Shown one piece after another: positions 1 to 13,220 of a stretch of 64,000 bases of DNA. Each line of letters begins with the position of its first letter. Position 1 is the stretch's first letter. The notes under the pieces were generated by a model. That model worked only from the letters and a program-made list of their open reading frames with translations, was not told the DNA's origin and did not search any database. Both the position numbers and the translations under genes were made by a program. Source of the stretch: Styela clava (Eukaryota; Chordata; Ascidiacea; Stolidobranchia; Styelidae); NCBI RefSeq assembly GCF_964204865.1, contig NC_135251.1, positions 24,800,001-24,864,000 of the forward strand, read 5' to 3'.

Positions 1-170
1 CACAAAGTTCACAACTACGTTTGTGGAACGCTATTGACGGACATTGCAGGAACTATCGTATTAATTAGTGAAATATTAGGAATGTGCGCTTTCAAAATAT
101 ATATGTTTATATTGCTTCTGTCAAGATTTTATTTAAAATATTTTAAAATTATAAAGTGGTTCAACGGCAG
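1..170. other. Intron or unassigned 5' sequence of the AMDHD1-like gene
   Basis: This stretch ends in a splice acceptor (CAG at 168-170). Positions around 20-50 can be read as a short open stretch, but it does not match the expected AMDHD1 segment, so no exon is called. Confidence 0.5.
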
Positions 171-1347
171 AACAAGCGGTACACGATGTCATAAACGTTC
201 AGATCCCTGCCATAAAGAAAGAAATGTTGGAAGGAAACTTGACTGTTGATAATATTGATGTTTTCTGTGAGAAAGGAGTCTTTGATGTCGACCAATCTCG
301 ACGAATTTTAAAAGCTGGAATCGGAGCAGGATTGCTCGTGAATTTCCATGGTGATGAACTCAATCCGGTGAAAGCAGCTGAGGTGAGATTTTTAATGATT
401 AATTTTTTACTAGTTGTTCATATCGGTTATGGGAAAATTCGCCGCAGGAAATCTCGCCGCTGGAACGATATCCCTAATACACAGTAACTGCGATGAGGCT
501 TACGAATAATTTTACATTCAATGGTTGATTATAGGCAGCCGCGGTATCATTAAACACCCATGCTTATTGGAACGAAATTCTTTGCAGCAATAGCTTTGTG
601 ATGACATGTTTCAATATTAAAGCGTTTCAAATTCATATATCAGATGGGAGCGGAGCTGGGAGCGCATGCAATTAGTCATTTGGAAGAAATTTCAGACGAA
701 GGAATACGAGCAATGGCACTAGTAAAGTCAGTAGCTGTTCTGCTACCAACTACTGCTTATATATTACGGTAAAGTAACCTTTATTCAAATCAACAAATAT
801 ACTTACGCAAGTATGCTCCAGAAATGAGAAATTTTTATATTTTATGTTCAACAGACTCCCTCAGCCACCGGCACGAAAGATGATTGATCGTGGAGTGCCT
901 GTCGCTCTTGGATCGGATTTCAATCCAAATGCTTTTTGCATGAACATGGTATTTGTTGTAATTATTATATGCTTATGCAGCCTATTTGTGAGGCTGAAGT
1001 GACATTTACAGATATTCGATTTACAGCCTCTGGTTATGCACCTAGCCTGTGTTAACTTCCGCATGTCTATGACGGAAGCTCTTCATGCTGCAACCATAAA
1101 TGCTGCCGCCTCTCTCGGAAAATCGTCCTCTCATGGGTCATTAGAAGTAGGTAAAAGAGGGGACCTGCTTGTTTTGAAAGCTCCGAGGTAAGTTGCAACA
1201 TACATTTGCTTTTTTTCTTTCACGTAACCTCTTTTTGATACTTTTTCTAGATGGGAGCATTTAATTTATCAATTTGGAGAAGTAGGACATATTCTTATGT
1301 ATGTTGTTTGCAACGGAAAGATTGTTCACGAGGGACTCACTGATTGA
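171..1347 (+). CDS. AMDHD1: Imidazolonepropionase (AMDHD1-like), 3' part, five exons
   Basis: This enzyme hydrolyses imidazolone-5-propionate to formiminoglutamate in cytosolic histidine breakdown. Exons by splice signals and frame: 171-382, 644-768, 855-948, 1027-1187, 1251-1347 (stop TGA 1345-1347), giving 229 residues of the C-terminal half. The reading follows animal AMDHD1 closely. It contains VDNIDVFCEKGVFD, the amidohydrolase metal-site stretch NFHGDEL, SHLEE, LLPTTAY, the metal/substrate-site LGSDFNPN, and the ending RWEHLIYQFG. The N-terminal half lies left of the window. I could not fit the preceding exon (the part equivalent to TYCGAHSVPKGK) to positions 1-170, so it is either further left or disrupted. 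Identity is strong from the motif series; exon borders are inferred without transcripts. Confidence 0.93.
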
Positions 1348-2679
1348 CATATATATTTCTGTTTAACACTGTGTATAATGAATAATATAAGGTTACAGGA
1401 TGAAAACTTGTGTCGCCCCTATTCTTTGTGTACCAGTTGGAGAAACACGAGAATCCATCAGATCTCACATTTTATGTCACGTCAGAACTTGGTAGTATGC
1501 GTTTTCATACCATGAATGGGTCATTATGATTTTTGATTCCAAAATCACAACTGATTTGAATGTTCATAGTTACAGGGGCGAGGTATAGTCTAGAAAATAA
1601 GTGGTCCTCATGGATTTGCTACTGGTATTAGCATATTCTCTCAGTTGAAACGCAGTCAAACCCTAATTTTTCATTGATCTTATGTATATATAACACTGAC
1701 AGCATCCGTCGCATATCCGTTTTGAGCAGATAAGAAAGATACCATAAAGCGTTACGTTCCACTATCTTCACGTGTGAAGTTGATAATTATCATTCAATAC
1801 TGAGGAACTAAAATGCTTCGTTGTAACTATATTTTTGACTAGTTTTAAATCGTGGTTTTATGTTGACCTGCTCGAGTACTTATCTATTGCAATGAAGTCC
1901 GAATGAGGTATCTAATCGCGAGCGGTGCAATTTGAGTACAATACTGCAGAGACAAGAGCGGACGGAGGCGTATATACTAAACGATTTTTGTTTGATGGGC
2001 AAATAAGTGAGCCATTTGTAAATATGAGTCGCTCAGAAACGCTGGTGACTTGTCATATCAGGTGTGCGGGAACGACGTTATTATATTACAATTAGCAACC
2101 AAAATCCACATCTAGCTGGCTTGGGTTGGTTCAATAGGTTTTTGTAACATCCCACAGTACGGCGATATACGTATGCTGGTATATTCTGCTAGCGGGCCGT
2201 TGCATAAAGGTATTCGTTCGATAACAGAGAAAGTAATGCCTGTATGCTGCTTGCAAGATGATATATATATTCTCGGAATGAATAACCTTACAATAGGATA
2301 AATTAGGCTGAAGTATCTGCAATCTGATAGTCTTTGGGGACAATGGGTAAAAATAATGAATAGTGGATGGTGTTGCTAGCTTAAACGCCAGAAAGTGTTG
2401 ACAAAGCTACAACATGAGAACATGCAGTAAGGTTTTAAAAAGTAGGCAAAAAAATCATGTGCTAATTTGAGTAAATATTTTCTTAGTCTCGTAGTCAAGG
2501 TCATGGAGTAGAAGAAGGGTTATATCCACTTACGAAACATTTAAAAGTCGACCATGGATGAAAAAAATAGTAAACAGTTCGGCCATTATTGACTTATAAA
2601 TGCCATGACCGAATAAATCAAATAACACGTAAGAAATTTTTTTACAGAGCACTGGTATATACTATAATACATTGTGATA
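1348..2679. other. Intergenic spacer, AMDHD1-like to ENPP-like
   Basis: About 1.3 kb of AT-rich sequence without a coding exon I can support. It should hold the 3' UTR of the upstream gene and the promoter of the ENPP-like gene. No clear repeat was recognised. Confidence 0.6.
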
Positions 2680-5600
2680 ATGATTGGGGAGGGAAGACTG
2701 CCGTGTGTTTTTTTCATCACAATCTCGCTGTCAGCACTTGGGAATGCTGAGCCAACTGTTGAGAATCATCATAAACTTCTACTGCTTTCAATCGACGCTT
2801 TAAGGTATAGATAAATTTAGCAAGCAATACAGTAAATTTGGTAAGTAGAAACTGTCAAATTCAAGTTCAATATTGACAAAAACTTAAAACATAATTTCCC
2901 ACAATTACATTCTTCAGTGTTTTTAAAAAATATTCTAAGGTCACGTTATCCAAAGTTTTCATCAATACAAATGTGTGTGTTATTTTAACAATACAGCTGA
3001 ACCGTTTTGTGAAATATATACCGGTATTTCAAGTTGTAAATATATATTTTAATAAAGTTATTCAGTTTCATACCGACTGTGTATAAACGAATTTGATTAT
3101 ATTATAGAATATATGTGTTATAGGTGGGATTATTTCGACCACATTAAAGACATGCCAGGCTTCAAATATCTTCGCGAAAATGGGATAAGAGCAGAGTATG
3201 TGAAGCCAGCGTTTCCATCCCATACATCTCCGACACATACAACAATGGCTACAGGTTAGATATAAGCGGATCATTCTAAGACCAAACAATTGGTCTTATG
3301 GTTACAGCACGTAGTGTATGTCAGATAACCATCTAATTCACCATTATAAACATTCGTTTGTTAATGCATACTTAGCCTGGATTGACAGGTGTACCCGAGT
3401 ATGGATTCAAGATGAACTGGTGTCGCAATCATTAGAATCAAACGATGCCATGTTTAAATATTTAAAATCATATAACACTTAAATATTCAACTAAGGACTC
3501 TACTCCGAAAGTCATGGCATCGTTCATAACTGTTTCTATGATCTGGAAAAAAATACAACTGGCCAAACTGATTTTCATGGAGGACTTGCAATTAACGATT
3601 GGTGGGACAACGGACAAGAACCAATTTGGATTACAGCTTCATCTCAAGTAAATGAGCTTACATTTGAAATTTCTTATAGCTTATTCAACTAAGTTACATT
3701 CTTTGTTGGTACTGGTACTGGAGTGACATTTTTAAATTGTAAATTTTTGGCTTTAGGTTAGAATTAAAATATGTACCACGGAAGTTTTTATCATATTTTA
3801 TTTCTTAGATAGATAATAAAAGATTGGGTATAAATATTATATTTACTTGTTCATTATTCCACAAGGGATTGAAAAGTGGCGGTTACCTGTACCCGGGAAG
3901 CAATGCAACAATTGGCGGGAGAAGTGCCACAAGATCCATTCTTCAGAAAAAGACTACGAAATTTGACGAAAAGATATGGCAAAAACGGATAGATGACGTC
4001 ATGAAATGGTTCACTGAAGATGACTTCGATTTTGTCGCTTTATACTTTGAACAGGTTATAAAATTCCTAATACCCTACTATGAAAATAAGGGTTTCCAGC
4101 ACCAAGGTCAATTTTTATTATCCTTTATTTTAGCCTGATGCATTCGGTCACAAATTCGGTCCTGACTCAGATGAAGTTCTGAAGATGATCTTACCTGCTA
4201 TTGACAGAACGTTACAGCATCTTTTCAAGCAAGTCCAGAACTACGGCCTCACAGAAAATTTGAACATGATCATTGCAAGGTATTTGTGTCGAACGACAAA
4301 TAATGAACTAGATTCGCGCTAGCTAGACATTATTCAATTAATTCATTTGCAGTGATCATGGAATGACAAATATTAAGCTGGACATACCGGATGATGAAGT
4401 TATTGTTATTTCAAAATATATTGAACCAAGTTGGGTAACATTTCAATTTGGTTACGGACCTTTGGGACTTGTTGAGCCGGTAACAGAACATAAAACGAAT
4501 GTTTATGAAGCATTGAAGGGTATGGAAAGACAATCTTCATATATTTAACCCGGACTATACGTTGAAATTAATTAATGACATGTGATTCGGATCTTAATTA
4601 TTGATATACCGGAACTATTGTGAGATCTTTACGCGTATTGCCAATATTTCAACTATCGGTCATATTAAGTTCGATTTTTTTTATTGTTAAGTCGAACGTT
4701 TTTGTACTTCGGTGTCAAACGAAATTCAGATATCTCTAAAAAACAGGACTTAGAGTCGAAAATATTCGACTAAAACGAGCAAAGGTGAAGTGTTTATCAA
4801 TATGTTACTGGTTTTGCTGAAAATATTCGGACCACTATAAATGTGATTACATAAACTGATAACAACATGTCTGTGGTTTACGTGATAGAACTAGAACGCT
4901 AAATTCTGTTTGTTTTTCTCAGCTGCCAACACTCACATGGACGTTTATTATAAAGAAGATATTCCAGAGAGATTTCATTACAAAAACAATCCTCGTGTAC
5001 CTTCTATCTTTATTTTAGCCCATCCAGGACACCGTGTTTATGATGTAAGTATTTGTTGCAAACTAATGAAATCTCAATAATATCCTGGGCGGCCTTAAAA
5101 TGATCTATTTTCCAGAAATTTCCAGAGTCTCACGCCTATAAAGGAGATCATGGCTACGATAATGACCTGGAGAAGATGAGAGCATCCTACTATAGCATAG
5201 GACCGTCGTTCAAAGTAAGCAGCAATATGTTTTCTATAAGCAGAGTGATGATCCTAAATGAAGTAGCATTTACAAAGTTTAGAAATATCAATTTTGATAT
5301 CATTTGGTTGGAACATTTATTACCTTCCAATCGAGTGTAGCGAGATAGCAACGAAAGAATGTACATGTTATTCCAAGTATTTCCCACTAAACATTGCTAC
5401 CTCACCAGTAAATCAGAAATAATCTTCGGAATCTTCATATTCCACAGGATACTATTATCATATGAGAAAATTGGTACTCCCGAAATATGTGAACCACGAT
5501 GGCGGACACTGGAACGTAGTATGTATACCAGGTTAGGGTTAGGCAATAATTTCAGGTACAAATTCTACGGGAGTCACTTGGCTAGTCCCCGAACTCGCGA

Positions 5601-6297
5601 TAGAGCTAAGATAAGGTAAATTTTAAGAAGATAAAGGCCTTACCCTAACCTGGTACACAGACTACGTTCCGGTGCCCGCCATCTTGGTTCACATACTTCG
5701 GGAGTACCAGAAAATTATCAGACTGCTTGCCACCACATGGTGGTTCACTTGTTCCCCGCTTCCACCATTTTAAACTTCTGGTATTATTAAAATGCTCAAT
5801 TGTTATTATACCCAATCTAAACAGGTAGCCAAAAGACAAGTCTTAATTTACCACTGGAGCACATTACTCCGCCGGGATAAATGATGAAGATTAAAGATTT
5901 TTCTGGCAAAAAAAATGATTTGATCTCAATCAAAACTCAGAACGCCCAATCTTAAGTAATCACTGTAAAGCATCTCATTTCATTGTAAGCTGTTTCGTTT
6001 CACGTACCCAAGCAAAAACATGTTTTTATAAATCCGTTGACATTATTATAATCTTACCATACATTTATTAAACAGAAAGGAATAACGGTCGAAGGATTTG
6101 AATCAGTCAACATATATCCTCTCATGTGCCATCTTCTTGGTTTGGAACCTGCACCAAACAATGGTTCGCTTGATGTTTTGTTTACTACTTTGAGAGAGAT
6201 CGAAAATGAATCCGAAAACGAACAAACAATGTATTTTATACTTTCTACTACGTCTTTTGGGCTCGTTCTTACTTTTTTCGTAAGACAAATGTCTTAG
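2680..6297 (+). CDS. ENPP4/5-like ectonucleotide pyrophosphatase/phosphodiesterase, nine exons
   Basis: Predicted membrane ectoenzyme hydrolysing phosphodiester or pyrophosphate bonds outside the cell. Exons: 2680-2804, 3124-3254, 3496-3647, 3866-4054, 4134-4279, 4353-4519, 4923-5044, 5116-5214, 6076-6297; total 450 residues, close to the usual size of ENPP4/ENPP5. A signal peptide covers about residues 1-23, and a C-terminal membrane segment (about 426-445) with a short basic tail indicates type I topology. The two-zinc alkaline-phosphatase-fold residues are present: Asp39 (LLLLSIDALR), nucleophile Thr76, Asn97 (SHGIVHN, 21 residues after the Thr), Asp201 and His205 (PDAFGH), Asp249 and His250 (SDHGM), and His356 (GDHGY). 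All introns are short except the last, which carries a small transposon. Family assignment is firm; which ENPP4/5/6 paralogue is uncertain. Confidence 0.93.
5465..5716. mobile_element. GG-ended short DNA transposon (copy 1), perfect 8-bp TSD
   Basis: The element spans 5473-5708 (236 bp) inside the last ENPP intron. Its ends are inverted repeats starting GGTACTCCCGAA and ending TTCGGGAGTACC, and the complementarity extends well inward (GGTTCACAT / ATGTGAACC). It is flanked on both sides by the identical 8-mer AGAAAATT (5465-5472 and 5709-5716), a target-site duplication. There is no coding content. An 8-bp duplication with a GG end would suit a Merlin-type or an atypical hAT transposase; superfamily is inference. 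Confidence 0.9.
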
Positions 6298-8940
6298 TAA
6301 TGAAGTTAACAAAATTATTTGCAGGAAAAACCAGTGACTGGTTTTTTATTCAAATAATAATTGTACATTGATCATCATTTTATATGTAAATAATAGTATA
6401 TAAGAATAATCAATAGGGTGTCCGCAAGGATGGGCGCATATAATATTAGAAATTTTAGCATGCAATTAAAACTAATATTATTTTCATAAATGCTTTCCCA
6501 TAATTAGCATGAACTCGATGTAATAAATTTACATTGTCGTCAATTTTGTTATATATATTCACTTTTTATTCGTTGAATCAAAGTCATTAAATGGAAATGG
6601 AAATTGTTTAGCATTGCGTGGGTATAGAGACAAACATCTAAAAAGGAAAATAAAAACCTACCAACAAGGATTAATGTTTTTCAGCCTATAACTCCAAGCG
6701 GTGGCAATCATATTTTGTTATTGTATGCTTTGGTATAAAAATATTTTACTGATAACTCATTATTCATTTGTCACTACGCACAACAAAATATTTCACCTGG
6801 GTGTATCTTGACCCATCACGGGCTCTTCGTGATTCGATTGCAACGAAACGTTACCAAAAATGAATGGTCAAATATATATATTTTACAATGGAGACTTCAA
6901 TGGATAGCTTACTCTTGTGGATATATACAGCTAGATACAGATTACAGCGCCAACGTGTAGGTGGTTCAATTTTAAATATTCTTCCGGAAGCCTATACCAA
7001 CTTTAATGTAGCGTCCATGCTTGATAACGCGTGTAACTGTATTTGAATAATGAGTAACTTCATACGGCATATACGGTTATATAGATAGACGAACACCGCC
7101 ACACTTAATTTTGAAAGAATTCCATGTAGAGTGATGCCAAGTGCATCAACTAATTTGCGCTCACAATAATGGCATGCATTTCAAAGCTTTGTAAATATTA
7201 TTCTGCCTCTATGTTTGATCTCATGATTCTGCCTGGGACTGATCTCAGAGCAAAGTTACGGACGACTGCTAAAATGTCAACAGCTGCTCAGACTACAATG
7301 AATCACAGGGCAGAATTGCTCGTTAGTAAATACAGATTGACGCGAGACCCAATACGATGACGACAACAGCTATGAGATAATAAATTACACATAAGTTAGC
7401 TAAGTTCTTGGAAATAAATACTGGGCATTGAAATTATAGCCAAAATCATTTTCAATTATAAATTTCATCTGCTGCTAATAGAAAATCTTCGATTCGAGTA
7501 TTTGGCGTGTAGGCCGTAGCGCTGATATATAAGGGTTTCACATGCAAATTCCTGAAATATCAAATACAATTTAAACTAATTTAGCTGTTCAAAACAGCAC
7601 CATTGCATACATTAAATAAATACATAAGTACATTAGAAATTGAAAACAAATATCGAAACACTTGATTCTAGAAAATGTAAAATAAACATTTTTAATCAAG
7701 TTTTCATCTTGGCTGACTACTATTTCCAAAAAAGAATATGACAAATATTACATCAAATTGAGTAATCCTACTAAAATCTTTGATAAACCACGCCAACAAG
7801 TAACACTGTCAATCTCATCGGTGTTAAAACTGTGGAGGAAGGTATCAGGCAGTGAAAAGAATTCGAAGTCCGAACAATAAGAAAGACATGATGCGTGACA
7901 TGAGTAATCAGATTGAAAAATATCATGAACATTTCTACATCACTTCCGGGTTGACTGCCTCACGACTACTAGCCGATCAGATAAATATCTTGTGCAGTGG
8001 TAAGTATTAAGCAACGAGAATATGAACTGCAATCTACATAAAAGAGTCAAGTGATAGATTTTCGTTATCTTTGTCGCGAGTTTGTAAAATTAATTAAATG
8101 CGCGTAGGAAAGTAAAATGTATTTTGATCGGAAGTCCAGTTGTCTAACGTCTATCGAACCTAATCAGTGTTAGCAGCAAGACAAGCGTTAGGTCCAACGC
8201 TTATTTCGCGCAATGACAATGTGAAACTGGTACTACTGCCGTACTGTAACGCGAGGTCTATCCCACAATATCATGAAATCCTACTGAAGCTTGTGCTAAT
8301 GCGTGCGGTTTACATGTTAAATTCAGACGCATTCCACTAATCATCGCAATCATTACTAATCACGTATTTGTTTTTATCTAAACAGCAGTCTAGTATTGGT
8401 GGCACTTTGTAGGCCATCAGAACTGAAACTGAAGCAAGAGTTTCCGTGAAACCTTTTAAAGGTGTAGGAAAATGAGGGCTGTCACCCATAGAACGTGTGG
8501 AATTTTGAACAGGCAATCCTGAACTTAAGATAGAAGATTTGATAGATCTTTTGTACAGGTTGTCTCGCTTGTCACGACAGAGCAAATGTATTTTAGCATG
8601 TGGCGGTCAATGTTCAGTTTATTTCCGTCGGGGAATATGGAAGCATCATCTTTAAGGTGATTCCGGTAGGCAATATTGCTTCAATGTGAATTTGATATCT
8701 GGAATACTCAGTTGCCATTAATCAACCATTATAGTCATTGATGAATTCACAAAACAAAACAGCGTTTTTATCCTTCTGTTGAAGGTGATTTTTCTATCCT
8801 GCATGCTTAGTTTAGCCTACTTGTGGAGTTGAAGGAATCTAAAATGTATGCTGAATTTGAACTGATGTTTGTTTTTCAGTTTTCATTAGTTATGTACTTG
8901 GTTTAGGTTTTTTCTCTATTGAATTTTCATTTATGTGAAG
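6298..8940. other. Intergenic spacer, ENPP-like to LIMP-2-like gene
   Basis: About 2.6 kb. I see no confident gene. Two short open stretches stand out: a possible + strand exon at 7849-7999 (listed separately) and an 82-codon minus-strand stretch at 8337-8585 of coding-like composition, with no family recognised. The rest is AT-rich and featureless to me. The right end should contain the promoter and 5' UTR of the next gene. Confidence 0.5.
7849..7999 (+). other. Possible isolated coding exon, unidentified
   Basis: The stretch is bounded by an acceptor-like TATCAG and a good donor GTGGTAAGTA at 8000, with one frame open across it. The translation is lysine/arginine-rich at first, then amphipathic (…NQIEKYHEHFYITSG…). 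I recognise no family. No partner exon was found on either side, so it may be an exon remnant, a 5' exon of a gene not otherwise visible, or chance. Confidence 0.2.
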
Positions 8941-11261
8941 ATGGCAAAAGAAGGTGTCACTAAATGCGAAGGTAAGCGTTATAATTATTACAAAAGTAAG
9001 CGTCGCACGTTGTTGAAATATCGTCCAAAATTACTGTCGCAACAAAATCATTTCCAACATTAATTGGTGCAACAAAATCATTGCATCAGGATTCAAAAAT
9101 TGCTATGTTAAGCATACATTTGTTAGAATAGGCCGCGTAACAACATAGTAAGCTTATTAGCAAAGCTCACATATTAATGATCTTTGATAACCGAATTATC
9201 ATGCTAAAGCAGAATTGATCAATCAGACGTGATTTAGTTTTATAATAAACTTTTAAACGGTTATGTTTTTGGTTTGCATACGTCATTAGCGTGCTGTGAC
9301 ACTGCATTTTTACATACGGTATTTTGTATTAACAATATTTCGAGAACCTTCGGCTTGCTAGCAATCCACCTAGGAATAAGAGCAGTGATACGGATTGTTT
9401 TTCTAATTGCAAGATCATTAAAATTATGTATCGCACGTGGATTGAGATCAATTAATAATAATAATAAATGTAACAAGGTTGGGATAATATCCATGAATGT
9501 CCCGAAAGAAATCGTTCTTTTACTTATTCCAGCTCAAATACTTTTTATCAAGTCCATGCTTCCGAAAACAAATAACTAGTTAATCCCATACCCGACATGG
9601 AATGGTAACCGGACGAGAGGCTATGGTTCACCATATGGTTAATCCGTCATATCGGCTTTCCTCTCCCCCAGGATAAATATGTAAATCCTAATCATAACGA
9701 GAATACCATTAATTGGACAAGACTTCGAAACATGGCCTGTGAAAATTCACGCGCCTTTGACAGCTGGTACATGACAATATAAATTCTTGTATTATTTGTT
9801 TCAGTTCTTTCCTTTATCCTGAGCGGAATTCTCATTATCGGAGGAATAGCTTTGCTGGTTTCTCGTTTCCCACAGAAGTTTGCAGGATGGCAGATTCAAG
9901 ATCAGCTCATCATTTCTCCGAATTCGTCAATAGTAAATGCCTGGGAGAATCCTGAAGTACCGTGTTACATGAAATTCTACGTCTATAATGTTACCAACGG
10001 AAAAGAATTCATGAACGGTGAAAAACCTATTTTGGAAGAACATGGCCCTTACACCTACCGCATGGTATCGCCTCGTTTTGATATAAAATTTTATGTGAAT
10101 GATACAGTGTCTTTTCGAAGTAACCATACGTTATATTTTGAACCCGGCATGTCGAATGGCTCCGAAGATGACGTACTATTCCATATTAATCTTCCAATAG
10201 TGAAAGTAAGCGAGTCGGTACAGTCATCATCCATATCTCCGCTTTTGAGGCAATTCAAAGTTCCTGACAAACTCGTAAAGCTCGTAGGAAAAGAAGACCT
10301 CATAGTAGCACACACGGTGAAGGAGATCATCTTTGGTTACGACGAGCCAATGATGAAATTGGCCAGTAATATATTAGCCTGGTTCGGTAAAGATCTCGAC
10401 CCTACTTTCGGTCCTTTTCATGAATTTAACAACACTGACGACGGACTATTTTTAGTGGGTACAGGTAGAAAAAACTTCTCCACTTTCAACGTGATTGACC
10501 GATGGAACGGGAAAAAATTGCTTTCGTATTGGACGACCAAATATGCAAACATGATAAATGGAACAGACGGTTCATTTTTACGACCAAATGTTAAACGGAA
10601 CCAGACCAGATATACATACTTACCGCAAATGCAACGAGCCGCAAAGTTGGAATATGAACAGGACACAACTGTCAAAAGTGTTCGAACTTATAGATATCAT
10701 TTTGCGAACGACTTATTGGGTAACATTACCGAACAGCCAGACAACGCTGGATTTTGCGTCCCAGAGGGCAATTGTTTTGATTCCGGCGTTTTGAACGTTG
10801 GAAGAGGCGATGCGCCAATATTTCTGTCTCTTCCTCATTTTTATTTGGGGTCGGAAAACTTACAAAATGGAGTCGTAGGGCTATCACCAAACAAGACATT
10901 GCACGACTCCTTCTTTCACACCGAACCGCTCACTGGAGCCGTAATGCGTTCGCAGGAGAGGTTGCAAATCAATGCTCACGTTACGAAGTCGGATTATTTT
11001 GAACAACTGAGACAAGTTCAACCTGTGTTTTTTCCATATTTTTGGATTTCCGCAGAAGAATTGGTCAATGATGACATCGCCCTGAATCTGCTACATGCTA
11101 TGAAAGTTGTCGATTTTGCTTGCTACCTGGGTTACATAATAATATTTATTGGACTTGTCATTCTGGGAGCAACATTGGCTAAGTTGTACGTGCGACGTAG
11201 GTCTACGTTATCCCGCGATGAAGAACCGCTCATTTCCGATGATCATGCCGAAAACGCTTAG
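8941..11261 (+). CDS. SCARB2: LIMP-2/CD36-family lysosomal membrane protein, two exons
   Basis: Scavenger-receptor class B family. LIMP-2 is a lysosomal membrane protein, known in vertebrates as the sorting receptor for glucocerebrosidase. Exons 8941-8971 and 9805-11261 join to 495 residues, typical for the family. There is an N-terminal membrane segment at about residues 11-30 (LSFILSGILIIGGIALLVS), a large luminal CD36 domain with many N-glycosylation sequons, and a second membrane segment at about 444-468. Diagnostic stretches include GPYTYR, FYVYNVTN, NMINGTDG, DNAGFCVPEGNC, SGVLNV and PHFY. The cytosolic tail carries an acidic dileucine-type signal DEEPLI, matching the LIMP-2 tail rather than CD36 or SR-B1. 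The long uninterrupted second exon (1457 bp) is unusual, since vertebrate copies have about a dozen exons; intron loss is inferred. The gene could be a generic SCARB member; the tail motif favours LIMP-2. Confidence 0.92.
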
Positions 11262-12216
11262 CTTTGTTTTTTAATAATTTGTGTTGAGTATCTTTGAACA
11301 CGTTTTGCATCAATTTATCATTTTCTCCGAAATGAAAATATATACCTATTGAACCTTCGAGTACTATCTTGCTTCACCAGCGATAAGTGTCAGAATTTTT
11401 CTTGTTACAATAGTTCAATGATTTGCCAAGGAAAGGGTCAGTGATATATATACAAGTAGTAGGGCCTGGATTTTTCGAAACATTGGTGTTTCGAAGTCTA
11501 AATGAAATTAAAACATGGCAACGTTACCACATGTCGAATTCAGTGTATAATACTCGTGATGCGAGTTAAGCTTTACACAAAGGTTAGTGCTTGATGACAA
11601 AACAGTGACCAAATTAAGCTCGAATAATACGAATACAGATTTTACACGCTTCCATAATAGTTAAGTCACCATTTCCTTCAAAAACACAAGGGTTTCTATC
11701 TGTTTGCCTGTTAGGCTAGACCTCAATCTTTAGCAGTATGGCTTGGAATCGAGGGCGTTCAGGTAACTGGAACTGGCAGGAAATTTTTAATGGCAAGCTG
11801 TGACAAATTAGGAAACATTTTAATAAAATCGCGACATCAAGTACGTATATCAATATTAGTAGCGCCCCACCTCCACTCTGAATGACAATTTTGGATTACA
11901 GATGTCAATTCATGGTTCGTTGTGATATTATACATGAGATGCAGTGCAGTGTAGCTCTTTTCGTGGCCATAATTTAGTGTTTGTATGTGTAGATTGAGAA
12001 TTGGGAGATAGGGCCAGCACAAGGCATCACGGAGTTCGATTAGCTCATTCCGGCGGTACCAACAACAATTATAGCAGATCATAATAAATGACGTTAATTA
12101 ATATCCCATAGTAGATATGGTTGCATTTTCTATATAAAAGTACATTGCAACAAATCAGTTTATATTTTCGTTTATTCATTTAATTGTGTTATTCATTGCC
12201 ATGTCGATCCATCGTA

Positions 12217-13018
12217 ATATCGTCACGCTAATAACCGAATTTTCTTATAAAATAGGTATTTATGTAATGCTGCGCACCTGTCTGTTAACTCAGATTTTAT
12301 TTTAAGAATTCCGAAACCCATAAAAATGGAGATTTAGTATGACATGAACATTTGTGAGATTGTTTCGTCATAATGAATTATTATTGTTACCGCAGGACTA
12401 TTGTGACGTCACAAAGGCAAAATAACCCCGGCGAAGTATTTTCGAATTTTTGCATCTCGGATTCTAGCTTAGCGCGTATTAATTTGAATTTATACTACAG
12501 TATAGGAAGGCGTGCACTTGCGATATTCACTGCCCGAGTCCAATTCATCTTGGTTGCATTTTATATTGGGTGCATTGCTGTTTAATTCTTTATATTTAAT
12601 CTTAGTCTTATTTCGATGGGTGTGCAGAACGTGTTATATTGATGAAATATATATTTTTAAACATAAAAAATAATGTAATTGAAACTGATTAGCTATTTTG
12701 GGGATTAGACATTGTAGATAATGAGAATTACATTCGTTTTTGGAATGTTTAGTTTTCAGGACTGGTGCATATAGTAAAGTTGCAAAATTGCGTATGTCCC
12801 CAAGTCATAGACACATTTCTGCCTAAGTCACAGTGCGCCATTATGACGTCACTTAACTGTGTCATACAAATTAACTTAAATCCGGCTACGACCAAAAAAT
12901 TGAACCATGGCAAATTATTGACTCTCAATGGCATAACAATATCATTAGGAAGTTTTTTACGTTTTTCTCAAAACTGCTGAAAATGACTTACGCAATTCGG
13001 TTATTAGCGTGACGATAT
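12217..13018. mobile_element. 794-bp inverted-repeat DNA element inserted in unit A
   Basis: The ends at 12221-12241 and 12994-13014 are perfect 21-bp inverted repeats (CGTCACGCTAATAACCGAA… and its complement). Units B and C have the uninterrupted site (CGTAATATATATATGTCG, near 14508 and 19625), so both borders are confirmed by comparison. The flanking ATAT (12217-12220, 13015-13018) may be a target duplication, but the site is an AT run, so its length is ambiguous. Inside are two TGACGTCA palindromes (near 12406 and 12844) and no credible transposase. Superfamily unknown. Confidence 0.85.
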
Positions 13019-13220
13019 ATATATATATGTCGTGACGCTAATGCTTTTAAAAAGTTTCAATCAACATTCTCACATTTGCGTACACGAGTCAATTTTACGA
13101 TGGTTTGCTCGGTTGCCTACTTAGCCCAATAACTTCTTCTTCTCAATTCATCCTTTTTTACGATCCAAACCGATTCATTGTAAGGATGAAACCTAAAATG
13201 AGGTCAACGCTCCCAGAACA

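Noticed and set aside
7169..7360. 63-codon plus-strand frame with ATG
   Set aside because: Short, no splice context, no recognised motif; consistent with chance.
8337..8585. 82-codon minus-strand frame of coding-like composition
   Set aside because: No family recognised, no clear acceptor or partner exon. Left as an open question within the intergenic spacer.
9261..9579. Overlapping open frames on both strands
   Set aside because: They lie in the LIMP-2-like intron, overlap antisense to each other, and have no family resemblance.
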